From an uncultured Bacteroidales bacterium (GTDB taxonomy: Bacteria; Bacteroidota; Bacteroidia; Bacteroidales; F082), in the NCBI GenBank assembly GCA_946408345.1, contig CAMJRR010000001.1:1-64000 (forward strand): a stretch of 64,000 bases of DNA, written 5' to 3'. The notes under the pieces are model-generated. The model saw nothing but the letters and a program-made list of their open reading frames with translations, did no database searches and had not been told where the DNA came from. The position numbers were made by a program, and so were the translations under genes. Below, piece by piece: positions 7,981 through 17,946 of this stretch (position 1 is the first letter of the stretch; every line of letters begins with the position of its first letter).

Positions 7981-8301
7981 ATGATGGAGTTTGGACTAAA
8001 AGATAATGAGATTAACGCCTTGCGTGATACTTTGGCTTCGATTCCTGAAGTCGAGGAGACTATTATCTATGGTTCACGTGCAAGAGGTACGAATAAGGTC
8101 TTTTCTGATATTGATATTACATTGAAAGGCAGTAATTTGACTTGTCTTCAATTGGCTCTCCTTGACGCTAAGATTGATGATTTGTATCTGCCATATTTTG
8201 TTGATCTAAGTCTTTACTCTATGCTTCGAAATGAGGATTTAATTGAGAGTATTGAGCGGGAAGGTAAAGTGTTGTATAGAATCGAAAAAGCAATTAATTA
8301 A
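7981..8301 (+). CDS. HI0073-like minimal nucleotidyltransferase
   Basis: A 106-residue nucleotidyltransferase-domain protein. The motif is G31-S32, D43 and D45 (GSRARGTNKVFSDIDI), at exactly the same positions as in the MntA-like protein at 3416, though the rest differs. It follows the HEPN partner by one base, in the opposite gene order to the first pair. It probably modifies or blocks its HEPN partner. A second ATG three bases downstream is an equally possible start. Confidence 0.85.
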   Translation: MMEFGLKDNEINALRDTLASIPEVEETIIYGSRARGTNKVFSDIDITLKGSNLTCLQLALLDAKIDDLYLPYFVDLSLYSMLRNEDLIESIEREGKVLYRIEKAIN

Positions 8302-8329
8302 TTCGCTGAAAATTAAATAATTAACTTAT

Positions 8330-10393
8330 ATGAAGAAACTATTTCTCTTCCTGTTGATGGCCTTCGCCGCCATCGTCCCTATGGAGGTTAGAGCGCAGAT
8401 TATTGACCCCGTCAAGTGGTCTATCGCTATCCAAGACCTCAACGAAAATGAGTTCGATATTGTTGCCACGGCTACAATCGACCCCGAGTATCACATTTAT
8501 TCCACCAAGATGCCTGACTTGGGACCATTACCTACAGTGTTCGACATCAAGACTTCTGAGTTTTTTGAGGCTGTGGGCGAGGCCCGTGACCTTACGGATG
8601 TGCCGATGTATTACGACGACATCTTTGAAGTGGAGTACAAACAGTTTGCTGGCACGGCTTCGTTTGCCCAGACCTTCCGCAAACTGAAAGACGGTGGCTT
8701 CCCCATTACGGGAGAAATCAACTATCAAGCTTGTAAAAATGGTCAATGTGTTTCTTTGACCGAGGACGTTGACCTTACCTACGGCGAACCCGCTGTGATT
8801 GAGGCCGCTGAGCCAGAGACCACTGCTGGCAAGAAGTCCAACATCTGGGGTATGATTCTCGAAGCCATCCTTTGGGGCTTTGCCGCCATCTTGACACCTT
8901 GCGTGTTCCCCATGATTCCTATGACCGTGTCGTTCTTCATGCACGGTGAGGGTGAAACCAAGGCACAAGGTCGTTTCAAGGCCTTTATGTATTTCCTTTT
9001 CATCGTGTTGCTTTACACCCTGCCTATCGCCATCATCATCCTGGTAACCTGGCTTGTGGGTGGCAACAGCGTCACGGCCGACATCTTCAACTGGCTGGCT
9101 ACACACTGGCTGCCAAATATCATTTTCTTCCTCGTGTTTATGATTTTCGCTGCCTCGTTCTTCGGAGCCTTCGAAATCACACTAGGCAGCAATATGGTGA
9201 ACAAGAGCGACAGCAAGCAAAGCACCAAAAACCTCGGCGGTATCTTCTTCATGGCTTTGACTTTGGTTTTGGTGTCGTTTGCCTGCACGGGGCCCATCGT
9301 GGGTACGGTGCTCATCAAGTCGACCTCGGGCGAGTTCTGGGCTCCTATCGTGACGATGTTTGCTTTCGCCGTGGCCTTTGCCCTTCCGTTTGCTTTATTT
9401 GCGTTCTTCCCGAACCTGTTGCAGCGTCTGCCTAAGAGCGGTGGCTGGCTTACTTCCGTTAAGGTTGTGTTAGGTTTCATCGAAGTCGCCTTGGGATTCA
9501 AGTTTCTCAGTGTGGCCGACCAAACTTATCACTGGCACCTGCTCGACCGTGAGGTTTACCTTGGCATTTGGATTGTCTGCTTTACCTTGCTTGGCCTCTA
9601 TCTTATGGGCAAGATCCGTTTCAAGGATGAGAAGGAAGTCAAGGAGTTGGGCGTGTTTCGTCTGGTGCTCATCATCATCGACCTGACCTTCGTGGTTTAT
9701 ATGATTCCTGGCATGTGGGGCGCTCCGTTGAAGGCCCTCTCGGGTTATCTGCCGCCCAAGCAAACCCTCGATTTCGACTTGAATCGTATCATCGAAGAGA
9801 ACAGCGAAAAAGTGATTGACTATGTGGATGCCAAGTTCGCCAATATGGCGGTGGCACCGCAAGGTCAGACGGAAGCTGTTGCTGTTGGTGAGTTCAACGA
9901 AGAACCGAAATATGCCGACCTCTTCCATTTGGCCCATAACCTGAAAGGCTACTTTGACTACGATCAAGCCTTGGCCGCCGCAAAAGCTACCAACAAGCCG
10001 ATTTTCATCGACTTCACGGGTCACGGCTGCGTCAACTGCCGTGAGATGGAAGCCAACGTGTGGAGCGACCCACGCGTGAAAGACATGCTGCGCCACGACT
10101 TTGTTATCTGTGCCTTGTATGTCGACGATAAGACGGCCTTGCCTGAGAACGAGTGGTACACCTCGACCTATGATGGCAAGGAAAAGAAGACCATCGGCCG
10201 CAAATATGCTGACTTCCAAATCTCGAAGTTTGGCACCAATGCCCAACCGTATTACTGCCTCATGGACCACAACGGCAACCTGTTGATGAAGCCGCGTGCA
10301 TACGATTTGGACAAGGATGCTTTTGTGAATTTCCTGAAGGATGGTATCAAGAACTTCAAGGAAGGAACTTACTATCAGCATGTTATAGACTAA
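8330..10393 (+). CDS. DsbD-type thiol:disulfide reductase
   Basis: A 687-residue inner-membrane protein that moves reducing equivalents from cytoplasmic thioredoxin to the periplasm. In order: signal peptide (to RAQ), an N-terminal DsbD-alpha-like domain with CKNGQC (C135, C140), a CcdA-like membrane region with proline-flanked cysteines (LTPCVFPMIP, FACTGPIVG), and a C-terminal thioredoxin domain with CVNC (C567, C570) in FTGHGCVNCREME. All three redox pairs are present, so it should be functional. It may reduce periplasmic cysteines or supply cytochrome maturation. The start at 8330 opens directly on the signal peptide. Confidence 0.88.
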   Translation: MKKLFLFLLMAFAAIVPMEVRAQIIDPVKWSIAIQDLNENEFDIVATATIDPEYHIYSTKMPDLGPLPTVFDIKTSEFFEAVGEARDLTDVPMYYDDIFEVEYKQFAGTASFAQTFRKLKDGGFPITGEINYQACKNGQCVSLTEDVDLTYGEPAVIEAAEPETTAGKKSNIWGMILEAILWGFAAILTPCVFPMIPMTVSFFMHGEGETKAQGRFKAFMYFLFIVLLYTLPIAIIILVTWLVGGNSVTADIFNWLATHWLPNIIFFLVFMIFAASFFGAFEITLGSNMVNKSDSKQSTKNLGGIFFMALTLVLVSFACTGPIVGTVLIKSTSGEFWAPIVTMFAFAVAFALPFALFAFFPNLLQRLPKSGGWLTSVKVVLGFIEVALGFKFLSVADQTYHWHLLDREVYLGIWIVCFTLLGLYLMGKIRFKDEKEVKELGVFRLVLIIIDLTFVVYMIPGMWGAPLKALSGYLPPKQTLDFDLNRIIEENSEKVIDYVDAKFANMAVAPQGQTEAVAVGEFNEEPKYADLFHLAHNLKGYFDYDQALAAAKATNKPIFIDFTGHGCVNCREMEANVWSDPRVKDMLRHDFVICALYVDDKTALPENEWYTSTYDGKEKKTIGRKYADFQISKFGTNAQPYYCLMDHNGNLLMKPRAYDLDKDAFVNFLKDGIKNFKEGTYYQHVID

Positions 10394-10403
10394 CTGATCT
10401 GCC

Positions 10404-11621
10404 ATGAAGAAGCTGGTTTTGGCTCTTGCATTGGTGGCAGTCATGATGACCGAGGTGCAGCCTGTCAGGGCTTGTACCTCGGTCATTGTTTCTGGTAGGG
10501 TCACCAAGGACGGTCGCCCGATGATTTTCAAGCATCGCGATTCGAAGAGTGTGCACAATATGATGATTGTAGTCCAAGGTCAGCGGTATCGTTATCTTGG
10601 CCTTGTGAACGCTGAGGATACGAAGCCTAATGATGTTTGGGGCGGTCATAACGAAGCTGGATTTGGCATCATCAATACCGCTGCTTATAATATGAACGGC
10701 GATGGCGGCGACACCGACGGTGATGGCATCTTTATCCGTAAGGCGTTGGAATTATGTGCTACGTTGGAAGATTTCGAGCGTTTGTTGGACACGGTAAAGA
10801 AACCTCGTGAGGTTAACTCAAATTTTGCTGTGCTTGACGCCAAAGGTGGTTGCGCCTATTATGAAACGGGCAACTACGATTATGTGAAGTTCGATGTGAA
10901 CGACCCTAAAGTTGCTCCTGATGGTTATCTTATGCGCACCAATTTCGGTACGACGGGCAACCATAAGTTGGACCAGGGTGTGGAACGCTATCAAGCCATC
11001 ACCGATTTTATGGCTGAGGCTTGCAAGGAAGGCAATTTGGAGCACGACTATCTGATTACCCATATTTCACGTTATCTGAAACACGGTGTGACCAAACTCG
11101 ACATGCATGATTTCATGCCTGAGACCGAAGAAAATACACGCTACGTCTCGTTCCATGACTACATTGCCCGTTATTCTACGGCTTCTGTGGTATTGGTGCA
11201 AGGTGTCAGACCCGACGAGTCTCCACCCAATACGGTCAGTTGGACTATCATGGGCTGGCCTTTGACTACCGTTGCCATGCCCTTGGTACTTATAAAATCT
11301 GGGAGTTTGCCTGCCATCGTCACGGATGATGGATCGGGCCATTCACGATTGAATGAAATGGGTTTGAAACTGAAAGAGCGTGTATTTTCGCTCGAACGTG
11401 GCAACGTGGAGTTCTATGGTGATCTCTCCATGCTGATGAACAAAAAGGGGACGGGCATCTTACAACGTATCCTCCCGATTGAAAACGAGGTGATGCAACT
11501 TGGCGAGGAAGCCTTAATTCGCTATCGGAAGTCACAGGATGCCAATGTAATGCAGCGGTATTACGATTGGGTGGATGCCTATATCGTTGAACAGTATAAA
11601 AACATGTTTGAAATTGAATAA
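10404..11621 (+). CDS. Secreted Ntn-hydrolase (C45/linear amide hydrolase-like)
   Basis: A 405-residue protein with signal peptide MKKLVLALALVAVMMTEVQPVRA followed directly by C24-TSVIVSGRVTKDGRPMIFKHRD. An N-terminal catalytic Cys exposed by cleavage is typical of the acyl-CoA:6-aminopenicillanate acyltransferase (C45) and related C69/choloylglycine hydrolases. WGGHNEAGFGIINTAAYN and YYETGNYDYVKFD fit this fold. It probably hydrolyses amide bonds in the periplasm; the substrate is unknown. It begins 10 bases after the DsbD gene. Confidence 0.7.
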   Translation: MKKLVLALALVAVMMTEVQPVRACTSVIVSGRVTKDGRPMIFKHRDSKSVHNMMIVVQGQRYRYLGLVNAEDTKPNDVWGGHNEAGFGIINTAAYNMNGDGGDTDGDGIFIRKALELCATLEDFERLLDTVKKPREVNSNFAVLDAKGGCAYYETGNYDYVKFDVNDPKVAPDGYLMRTNFGTTGNHKLDQGVERYQAITDFMAEACKEGNLEHDYLITHISRYLKHGVTKLDMHDFMPETEENTRYVSFHDYIARYSTASVVLVQGVRPDESPPNTVSWTIMGWPLTTVAMPLVLIKSGSLPAIVTDDGSGHSRLNEMGLKLKERVFSLERGNVEFYGDLSMLMNKKGTGILQRILPIENEVMQLGEEALIRYRKSQDANVMQRYYDWVDAYIVEQYKNMFEIE

Positions 11622-11640
11622 CAATAAAAAAACAAGCAAA

Positions 11641-14508
11641 ATGAAAAAACTATTGATTCTGTTCCTGTTGGTATTAGGAACTACATTTGCATTTGCCCAG
11701 CAGAGCGACCTGAAAACCAAAACCATCCATTTGGACAATGGCTTGAAGGTAGTGATGTGTGAAGACCATTCGCAGCCCGAAATTTATGGTGCCGTTTATG
11801 TCCATGTAGGCAGCAAGAACGACCCTGTAGATGCTACGGGTATGGCGCACTATTTTGAGCATATTATGTTCAAGGGAACGGATAATATTGGTACGACCAA
11901 TTGGGAGGCCGAGAAAGTGTATCTGGACAGTATCGACCTGATGTATGACCGTTTGCACGAAACTTCTAATGTGGTTGAAAGGCAAGCCATCCAACAGAAA
12001 ATCAATGCCTTGTCGCAGAAGTCGGCAGACTACGCCATCCCGAATGAGGTGGATGTCATCTTAACTCAAATGGGCGGCAAAGGTCTGAATGCGGGTACGT
12101 CCTACGACCAAACCATGTATTTCAACACTTTTCCGTCGAATCAACTCTCCAAGTGGATGGATGTGTATGTAGAGCGTTTCCGCAACCCCGTGTTCCGTCT
12201 TTTCCAGTCAGAGCTGGAGACAGTTTACGAGGAGAAGAACATGTATGGCGATAACCCCGGTGCAGCTTTTCAGGAGTATCTCTTCAAAGAGGTTTTTGGT
12301 GAGCATCCTTACGGTCGTCCCGTTATCGGCTATACTGAACACTTGAAAAACCCGCAGACCAGCAAGATGCGTGAGTTTTATAACAAGTATTATGTGGCCA
12401 ACAACATGACCCTTATCCTTGTCGGCGACTTCGATATTGATGAAACTGAACCTATGGTGGCCGAGAAGTTTGGCAAATGGCGCAGCGGAAAACTGCCCAA
12501 GGAACCAACCTACACTTTGCCAAAATTTGACGGCCCGACAATAAAGGAAGTCAGAATGACGCCCGTCAAAATGGGTGCATTGGTGTTCCCTGGCGTAAAG
12601 AATTCGGATCCTGATATGCTTCCTTTGTCCCTCGCTTGCTCCATCTTTGCCAATGGCGAAACGGGTTTGATGGACAAACTGATGAAAGACGGTGATATCA
12701 TGGCTGCCATCTTGCTGCCCCTCTCTTTGGAAGACTATGGTGGCAATGTGATGATTTACATCCCCAAATTGTTGGGACAGTCGCACGAAAGCGCCGAGAA
12801 TCTCATCTTTGACTGCCTCGACCGACTGAAAAAAGGCGAGTTCAGTGACGACCTCTTCGAGGCCATGCGCATGAGTATGCTGACGGAACGCTTGAAAGCC
12901 ACGGAGAGTTTTGGAAGATTGTCGAGTCTTTTCTTAGAGCTAGAAACCACAGGACAGACATACGAGGATTATTTGGCCGAGACGGAACGCCTGAAGAATA
13001 TCACCAAGGCTGAAGTGGTGGCCATTGCCAACAAGTATTTCGGCAACGACTATTTGGATGTGCGCTCCAAGATGGGCTTCCCGGCCAAGGATAAAGTCGA
13101 CAAACCCAATTGGAAACCCATCGAGGCCAAGAATACTGAGGCCAAGTCTGATTTTGCCAAGGCTATCGAGGCACAAATGGTGCCCGAGGTGGAACCTCAA
13201 GTCGTCAAATTTGGCGAGGATGTTGTGATTACTGAAGTCAACGATGGCTTCAAACTCTACTCGACGGCCAATCCCCGAAACGATATCTTTGACCTGAAAG
13301 TTGTGTTCAACTATGGTTCCGCCAACGATCCCGACTTGGGTCGAGCAGTGTCTTATCTGCAAATGCAGGGCACAAAGACACAATCGCCTGAATTGTATGC
13401 GCTTCAATTACAGAAATTGGGTGCCTTGGTTGACTTCTACAGCTCTGATAACCAGTTTACAGTACACATGACGGGTTTCGAGAAAGACCTTAACACAATT
13501 ATGGCTTTGTGCATCAGTAAGTTGCAGAATCCTTCCAATGAGGAAAAATACATAAAGACCTTGGTGGATGGCGAAAAAACCGACCTCAGCGCACTACGTG
13601 AAGATGCTTCAACATGGGCACAGGCGGTCCGCGAGTATGCCATGTATGGCGACCAGTCGAACTTCTTGAACCATGCCACCTTGAAGGAATGGAAAAAGAG
13701 AAGCGGAGAGGAATTGCTTGCAGAAGTTGCCGAAGCCTTGAAGTATGACGGCTACGTGTTGTATAGTGGCAATACCCAACCAGAAATGCTAGTGAGTATG
13801 CTGAAAAACAACAAATTGGTGAAGCCAAATGCCATTAAGGGACAGGAGAAGATTCGAGTTGAGAAAAAATATACCGAGCCTCAGGTGTTTATCGCTTCCA
13901 ACAAGAATTTCCGCCAAAGCAATATCTATTTCCATGTACCAGGTGAGAAGTTGAGCGCCAAAGACGAGGCGATGGCTTCGCTGTTTAGCAAGTATTTCGG
14001 AACGGATATGTACTCCATTGTTTTTCAGGAGATCAGAGAGTTCCGCTCTTTGGGTTATACGGCTTACGCTAACTATCGGTATGACTATCTGCAACGCAAG
14101 CCAGGTCAGCTCTTTGGCTTCCTCGGTACACAATCCGACAAGACTTTGGACGGCATGACCGCCTTTAAGGACTTGATTGTCAACATGCCGGTGCGCATGG
14201 AGAAGTTCAACGCTTCCAAAGAAGCCTTGCTGAAATCACGTTCGAGTGAATATGTCGGTTTCCGTAATATGCCTGCTACGGTGCAGAATTGGATGAAGAA
14301 AGGCTATGACCACGACCCACGTGGCGAGGTGACCGAACTCATCCGCAATGCCAGTTTCGACGATGTTCAGAGTTTCTACAACCGCATGATTAAAGACCGC
14401 CCCGTGGTCATCATGATGTCGGGCAACGAAAAGCAAATCGATAAGAAGGAACTGGGCAAATTTGGTGAAGTAACAAGATTGAAATACAAGCAAATCATAA
14501 AGGAATGA
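11641..14508 (+). CDS. M16 family zinc metallopeptidase
   Basis: The start at 11641 gives a signal peptide ending in AFAQ and a 955-residue protein with the two M16 halves in one chain. The inverted zinc motif HxxEH is intact (MAHYFEHIMFKGT), with the third ligand Glu in ELETVYEEKNMYGD. The second half (from about residue 520) has no zinc motif, as usual for the inactive partner half. It is probably a periplasmic or surface peptidase. Its stop overlaps the ATG of the ABC ATPase (ATGA), so the three genes 11641-16480 are translationally coupled. Confidence 0.88.
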   Translation: MKKLLILFLLVLGTTFAFAQQSDLKTKTIHLDNGLKVVMCEDHSQPEIYGAVYVHVGSKNDPVDATGMAHYFEHIMFKGTDNIGTTNWEAEKVYLDSIDLMYDRLHETSNVVERQAIQQKINALSQKSADYAIPNEVDVILTQMGGKGLNAGTSYDQTMYFNTFPSNQLSKWMDVYVERFRNPVFRLFQSELETVYEEKNMYGDNPGAAFQEYLFKEVFGEHPYGRPVIGYTEHLKNPQTSKMREFYNKYYVANNMTLILVGDFDIDETEPMVAEKFGKWRSGKLPKEPTYTLPKFDGPTIKEVRMTPVKMGALVFPGVKNSDPDMLPLSLACSIFANGETGLMDKLMKDGDIMAAILLPLSLEDYGGNVMIYIPKLLGQSHESAENLIFDCLDRLKKGEFSDDLFEAMRMSMLTERLKATESFGRLSSLFLELETTGQTYEDYLAETERLKNITKAEVVAIANKYFGNDYLDVRSKMGFPAKDKVDKPNWKPIEAKNTEAKSDFAKAIEAQMVPEVEPQVVKFGEDVVITEVNDGFKLYSTANPRNDIFDLKVVFNYGSANDPDLGRAVSYLQMQGTKTQSPELYALQLQKLGALVDFYSSDNQFTVHMTGFEKDLNTIMALCISKLQNPSNEEKYIKTLVDGEKTDLSALREDASTWAQAVREYAMYGDQSNFLNHATLKEWKKRSGEELLAEVAEALKYDGYVLYSGNTQPEMLVSMLKNNKLVKPNAIKGQEKIRVEKKYTEPQVFIASNKNFRQSNIYFHVPGEKLSAKDEAMASLFSKYFGTDMYSIVFQEIREFRSLGYTAYANYRYDYLQRKPGQLFGFLGTQSDKTLDGMTAFKDLIVNMPVRMEKFNASKEALLKSRSSEYVGFRNMPATVQNWMKKGYDHDPRGEVTELIRNASFDDVQSFYNRMIKDRPVVIMMSGNEKQIDKKELGKFGEVTRLKYKQIIKE

Positions 14509-15290
14509 GTCTTATAAATGAGATTTTACGCGTAGAGGGCCTGAACAAGACTTTCCGACTCTCGCGCAAACAACAACAGATTGAAAGGACCGACCGCAAG
14601 GAAATCGTTGCAGTCGATAACCTTTCGTTTACCGCCAACAAGGGGGAGATTTTTGGTCTCTTGGGTCCCAACGGCGCAGGAAAGACCACTACCTTGCGAA
14701 TGTTGGCCACCCTGATACGCCCTGACAGTGGCGATGCCTTATTGGATGGCTTCAGTGTGGTGAACCAGCCCGAACAAGTGCGTGCCAAAATCGGTTTCCT
14801 GACTTCGGAATTGAAACTGGAAGACTTCTTCACGCCGAATTACCTGTTCGACTTTTTCTCGCAGTTGTACGGTATCTCTCCGGAAGTGATTGCCCAACGC
14901 AAAACCAAGATGTTTGAGCGTTTTGGCATTAACAAGTTCGCTGAGGTGAAGGTGGCCAACCTTTCCACCGGCATGAAGCAGAAACTTTCGTTAGTCATCT
15001 CACTAGTACACAATCCCGATATCATCATCTTCGATGAGCCTACCAACGGCCTTGATGTATTGACGGCCCGTACTGTTACTGATTATTTGCAAGAATTGCG
15101 CAATGAAGGCAAGACCATCATCCTCAGTACGCATATTTTCAGTCTGGTGGAGCGTCTCTGTGATCGTGTAGGCATCATCATCGATGGTCGCATGATAGCC
15201 TGTGGCACCCTTGACGAAGTTTGCAATGGCATGACGATGGAAGACCGTTTCTTCGAAATGTACAAAGAAGTGAAAGGAGGTGAAGAATGA
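14505..15290 (+). CDS. ABC-2 type exporter, ATP-binding subunit (NatA-like)
   Basis: A 261-residue ABC ATPase: Walker A LLGPNGAGKTTTLRM, signature LSTGMKQKLSL, Walker B DIIIFDEPTNGLD, and the switch His in LSTHIFS. It closely resembles NatA, the ATPase of a Na+ exporter, but that substrate is not shown. The start overlaps the M16 stop and its end overlaps the permease start (ATGA in both cases). Confidence 0.88.
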   Translation: MSLINEILRVEGLNKTFRLSRKQQQIERTDRKEIVAVDNLSFTANKGEIFGLLGPNGAGKTTTLRMLATLIRPDSGDALLDGFSVVNQPEQVRAKIGFLTSELKLEDFFTPNYLFDFFSQLYGISPEVIAQRKTKMFERFGINKFAEVKVANLSTGMKQKLSLVISLVHNPDIIIFDEPTNGLDVLTARTVTDYLQELRNEGKTIILSTHIFSLVERLCDRVGIIIDGRMIACGTLDEVCNGMTMEDRFFEMYKEVKGGEE

Positions 15291-16480
15291 AAAGCAATAC
15301 ATTGACCATCATCAAGAAAGAGTTTGCCCGATTCTTTGGCGACCGACAAATGCTGTTCACTACGGTCATTATGCCAGGTTTGCTCATATACATTATTTAC
15401 AGCATTATGGGCATGGGTATGAAAAAGATGGCCACTGAAGGAACCAATGAGTTGGTGACCCTGTGCGTGGAGAATATGCCAGCGAGTATGGCGCCACTGC
15501 TTGATGGCATACCTGCTGTTTCAATTTCACAACAGCCGATTTCGCAAGAGGGTATCGACAAATTGGAAAACAAGGATCTCAATGTAGTGCTGGTGCGCTT
15601 CCCTGATGCATTCGATGCAAAGGTGGCCATCTACGACCCACAAAGTGGCGTTGCAGCACCCAACGTGGAAATCTATTATAACTCGGCCAATAACGCATCG
15701 AGCCGTGTCTACCACATCCTCGAAGCTTCGCTCTCGGCATACGAAGACCAACTGAGCAACCGTTTTGATATCAATCGCGCCGATTCGGAAGAGGTCGCTT
15801 TTGACAAGGCTAACAAGGACGACGTGCTGGGTAGCATTTTATCCAAACTCATCCCGATGCTTATCCTCATGATGCTCTTCAGCGGTGTGATGGCCATTGC
15901 ACCAAGCAGCATTGCTGGCGAGAAGGAACGCGGCACGATTGCCACTTTGTTGGTGACACCGTTGAAGAGAAACGAACTGGCATTAGGCAAAGTGGTGTCG
16001 TTGAGTGGCATCGCGCTGCTGAGCGGTATCTCGAGTTTCATAGGCATCGTGCTTTCATTGCCCAAGATGATACAAGCCGACGAGGTAGGCGTGGAGCTAG
16101 GCCTCAACTACACGGGTGCTGACTATACAGTGTTGTTGCTCATCATCTTGTCCTCGGTACTTATCATGGCCTCAGCCGTCTGCCTGCTTTCTGCCTTAGC
16201 CAAAGATGTCAAGAACGCGGGCACGATGATTACGCCATTCATGCTTGTGGTGATGTTCTGTGGCTTGACTCCTATGTTCCAGAGCGGCACACCCGAGAGT
16301 CTGACAGCCTATCTGATTCCCTTCTACAACGCCATTCAAGTGATGACTGCCGTCTTCGCTCACGAAATGAAATGGATGCCTGTCATCGTTACTTTGGCCG
16401 CCAATGTGGTCTACACGGGCATCGCCGTCTGGGGCTTGACTCGAATGTTCAACAGCGAAAAGGTGATGTTCTCGAAATAA
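15287..16480 (+). CDS. ABC-2 type exporter, permease subunit (NatB-like)
   Basis: A 397-residue membrane protein with an N-terminal transmembrane segment (about 20-45), a large extracytoplasmic domain, and a C-terminal group of about five helices. The segment SSIAGEKERGTIATLLVTPLKRNELALGK is the conserved coupling region of ABC-2/NatB permeases. It completes the coupled operon M16-ATPase-permease. The substrate is unknown; association with a peptidase could point to a peptide or lipoprotein-related function, but this is speculative. Confidence 0.85.
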   Translation: MKSNTLTIIKKEFARFFGDRQMLFTTVIMPGLLIYIIYSIMGMGMKKMATEGTNELVTLCVENMPASMAPLLDGIPAVSISQQPISQEGIDKLENKDLNVVLVRFPDAFDAKVAIYDPQSGVAAPNVEIYYNSANNASSRVYHILEASLSAYEDQLSNRFDINRADSEEVAFDKANKDDVLGSILSKLIPMLILMMLFSGVMAIAPSSIAGEKERGTIATLLVTPLKRNELALGKVVSLSGIALLSGISSFIGIVLSLPKMIQADEVGVELGLNYTGADYTVLLLIILSSVLIMASAVCLLSALAKDVKNAGTMITPFMLVVMFCGLTPMFQSGTPESLTAYLIPFYNAIQVMTAVFAHEMKWMPVIVTLAANVVYTGIAVWGLTRMFNSEKVMFSK

Positions 16481-16505
16481 TAGGTAGAGTAAAGGTATTA
16501 TGCGC

Positions 16506-16538
16506 AAAAAAGGAAGAGCCAGTCGACTCTTCCTTTTT
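16506..16538. terminator. Bidirectional terminator between convergent genes
   Basis: AAAAAGGAAGAG, an eight-base loop, then CTCTTCCTTTTT. It serves the ABC operon (+) and the dipeptidase (-). Confidence 0.85.
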
Positions 16539-16560
16539 CATTTTAATGTGTTGCAAACGT

Positions 16561-17946
16561 TTATGCAATCTCTCCACCTTTTGCGAAATGCTGATAGAAC
16601 GCGATAATCGTCTCGATGCCTTTGTAGAAGTGGTCGAGGCGGTAGTTCTCGTTGGGCGAGTGGATGGCGTCTTCGCCAAGACCGAAGCCCATGAGGATGG
16701 ACTTGATGCCCAACACTTCCTCGAATCTGGCGATGATTGGAATCGAGCCGCCCGAACGCATCGGGATGGGCAGTTTGCCGTAAGTGTCCATGTAAGCAGC
16801 TTCGGCGGCTTTGTAGGCAGGCAAGTCAACAGGGCAGCCGTATGCCTGACCGCCATGCAACGGTGTGACTTTCACGGTGACATACTCAGGAGCGTTCTTC
16901 TCAAGGTAGTCTTTCACCAATACGGCAATCTTTTCGTTGTTTTGGTCGGGCACGAGGCGACAGGAGAGCTTGGCGTATGCTTTTGAAGGCAGCACGGTCT
17001 TGGCACCTTCGCCAGTATAACCACCCCACATGCCGCAGAGGTCGAAGGTGGGACGGATGCCGACGCGCTCAATCTTGGTGTAGCCTTTCTCGCCACGCAA
17101 AGCCTTTACCCCAAGGCTGTTCTTGTAGTTTTCCTCGTTGTAGGGAGCCATGTTGAGCAGTTCGCGTTCGCGGGCGGAGCATTCGATGACGTCGTCGTAG
17201 AAGTGCGGGATGGTGATATGGTTGTTCTCGTCCATGCATTTGGCAATCATCTCGCAGAGGGTGTTGAGCGGGTTAGCCACGCTGCCACCGAAAAGGCCAG
17301 AGTGCAGGTCGGCATTGGGACCAGTGACTTCGATTTCCCAATAGGCGAGACCACGCAAACCCGTGGTGATGCTCGGCACATCAGGGCCAATCATCGAGGT
17401 GTCGGAAACGAGGATAATGTCGGCCTTGACGAGGTCTTTGTAGTCCACAACCCACTTTGAGAGGCTGCCCGACCCGATTTCCTCTTCGCCTTCGAGCATA
17501 AACTTCACGTTGCAGGGGAGGGTGTTGGTCTTCACCATGGTTTCAAAAGCCTTGGCGTGCATAAATGACTGGCCTTTGTCGTCGTCGGCACCGCGAGCCC
17601 AGATCTTGCCGTCTTTGATAACAGGTTCAAACGGGTCGGTGTGCCACAGGTCGATGGGGTCGACGGGCATCACGTCGTAGTGACCGTAAACCAAGACGGT
17701 AGGCAGTTTCGGGTCGATGATTTTCTCGCCATAGACAATTGGGTTGCCCTCGGTGGGCATCACCTCGGCCTTGTCGGCGCCAGCAGCCAGGATGGCATCG
17801 CGCCAGTATTCGGCACAACGGATCATATCCGGTTTGTGTGCTGATTCCGAACTGATGGAAGGGATTCTGATTAAGCCAAAGAGTTCCTCAAGGAAACGGT
17901 CTTTGTTGGCTTCAATGTAGTTGTTGGTGATTTGCATTTGATTCAA
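16561..17946 (-). CDS. M20 family dipeptidase
   Basis: A 461-residue zinc dipeptidase of the carnosinase-like M20 group. Metal-binding regions are VYGHYDVMPVDPIDLWHTDPF (His and the following Asp), GADDDKGQ (bridging Asp) and LEGEEEIGS (catalytic and ligand Glu). The dimerisation domain lies at about 210-370, and the last ligand His is near IHSPNENYRLDHF. No signal peptide is seen, so it is cytoplasmic and probably completes the breakdown of imported peptides. Confidence 0.9.
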   Translation of the reverse strand: MNQMQITNNYIEANKDRFLEELFGLIRIPSISSESAHKPDMIRCAEYWRDAILAAGADKAEVMPTEGNPIVYGEKIIDPKLPTVLVYGHYDVMPVDPIDLWHTDPFEPVIKDGKIWARGADDDKGQSFMHAKAFETMVKTNTLPCNVKFMLEGEEEIGSGSLSKWVVDYKDLVKADIILVSDTSMIGPDVPSITTGLRGLAYWEIEVTGPNADLHSGLFGGSVANPLNTLCEMIAKCMDENNHITIPHFYDDVIECSARERELLNMAPYNEENYKNSLGVKALRGEKGYTKIERVGIRPTFDLCGMWGGYTGEGAKTVLPSKAYAKLSCRLVPDQNNEKIAVLVKDYLEKNAPEYVTVKVTPLHGGQAYGCPVDLPAYKAAEAAYMDTYGKLPIPMRSGGSIPIIARFEEVLGIKSILMGFGLGEDAIHSPNENYRLDHFYKGIETIIAFYQHFAKGGEIA

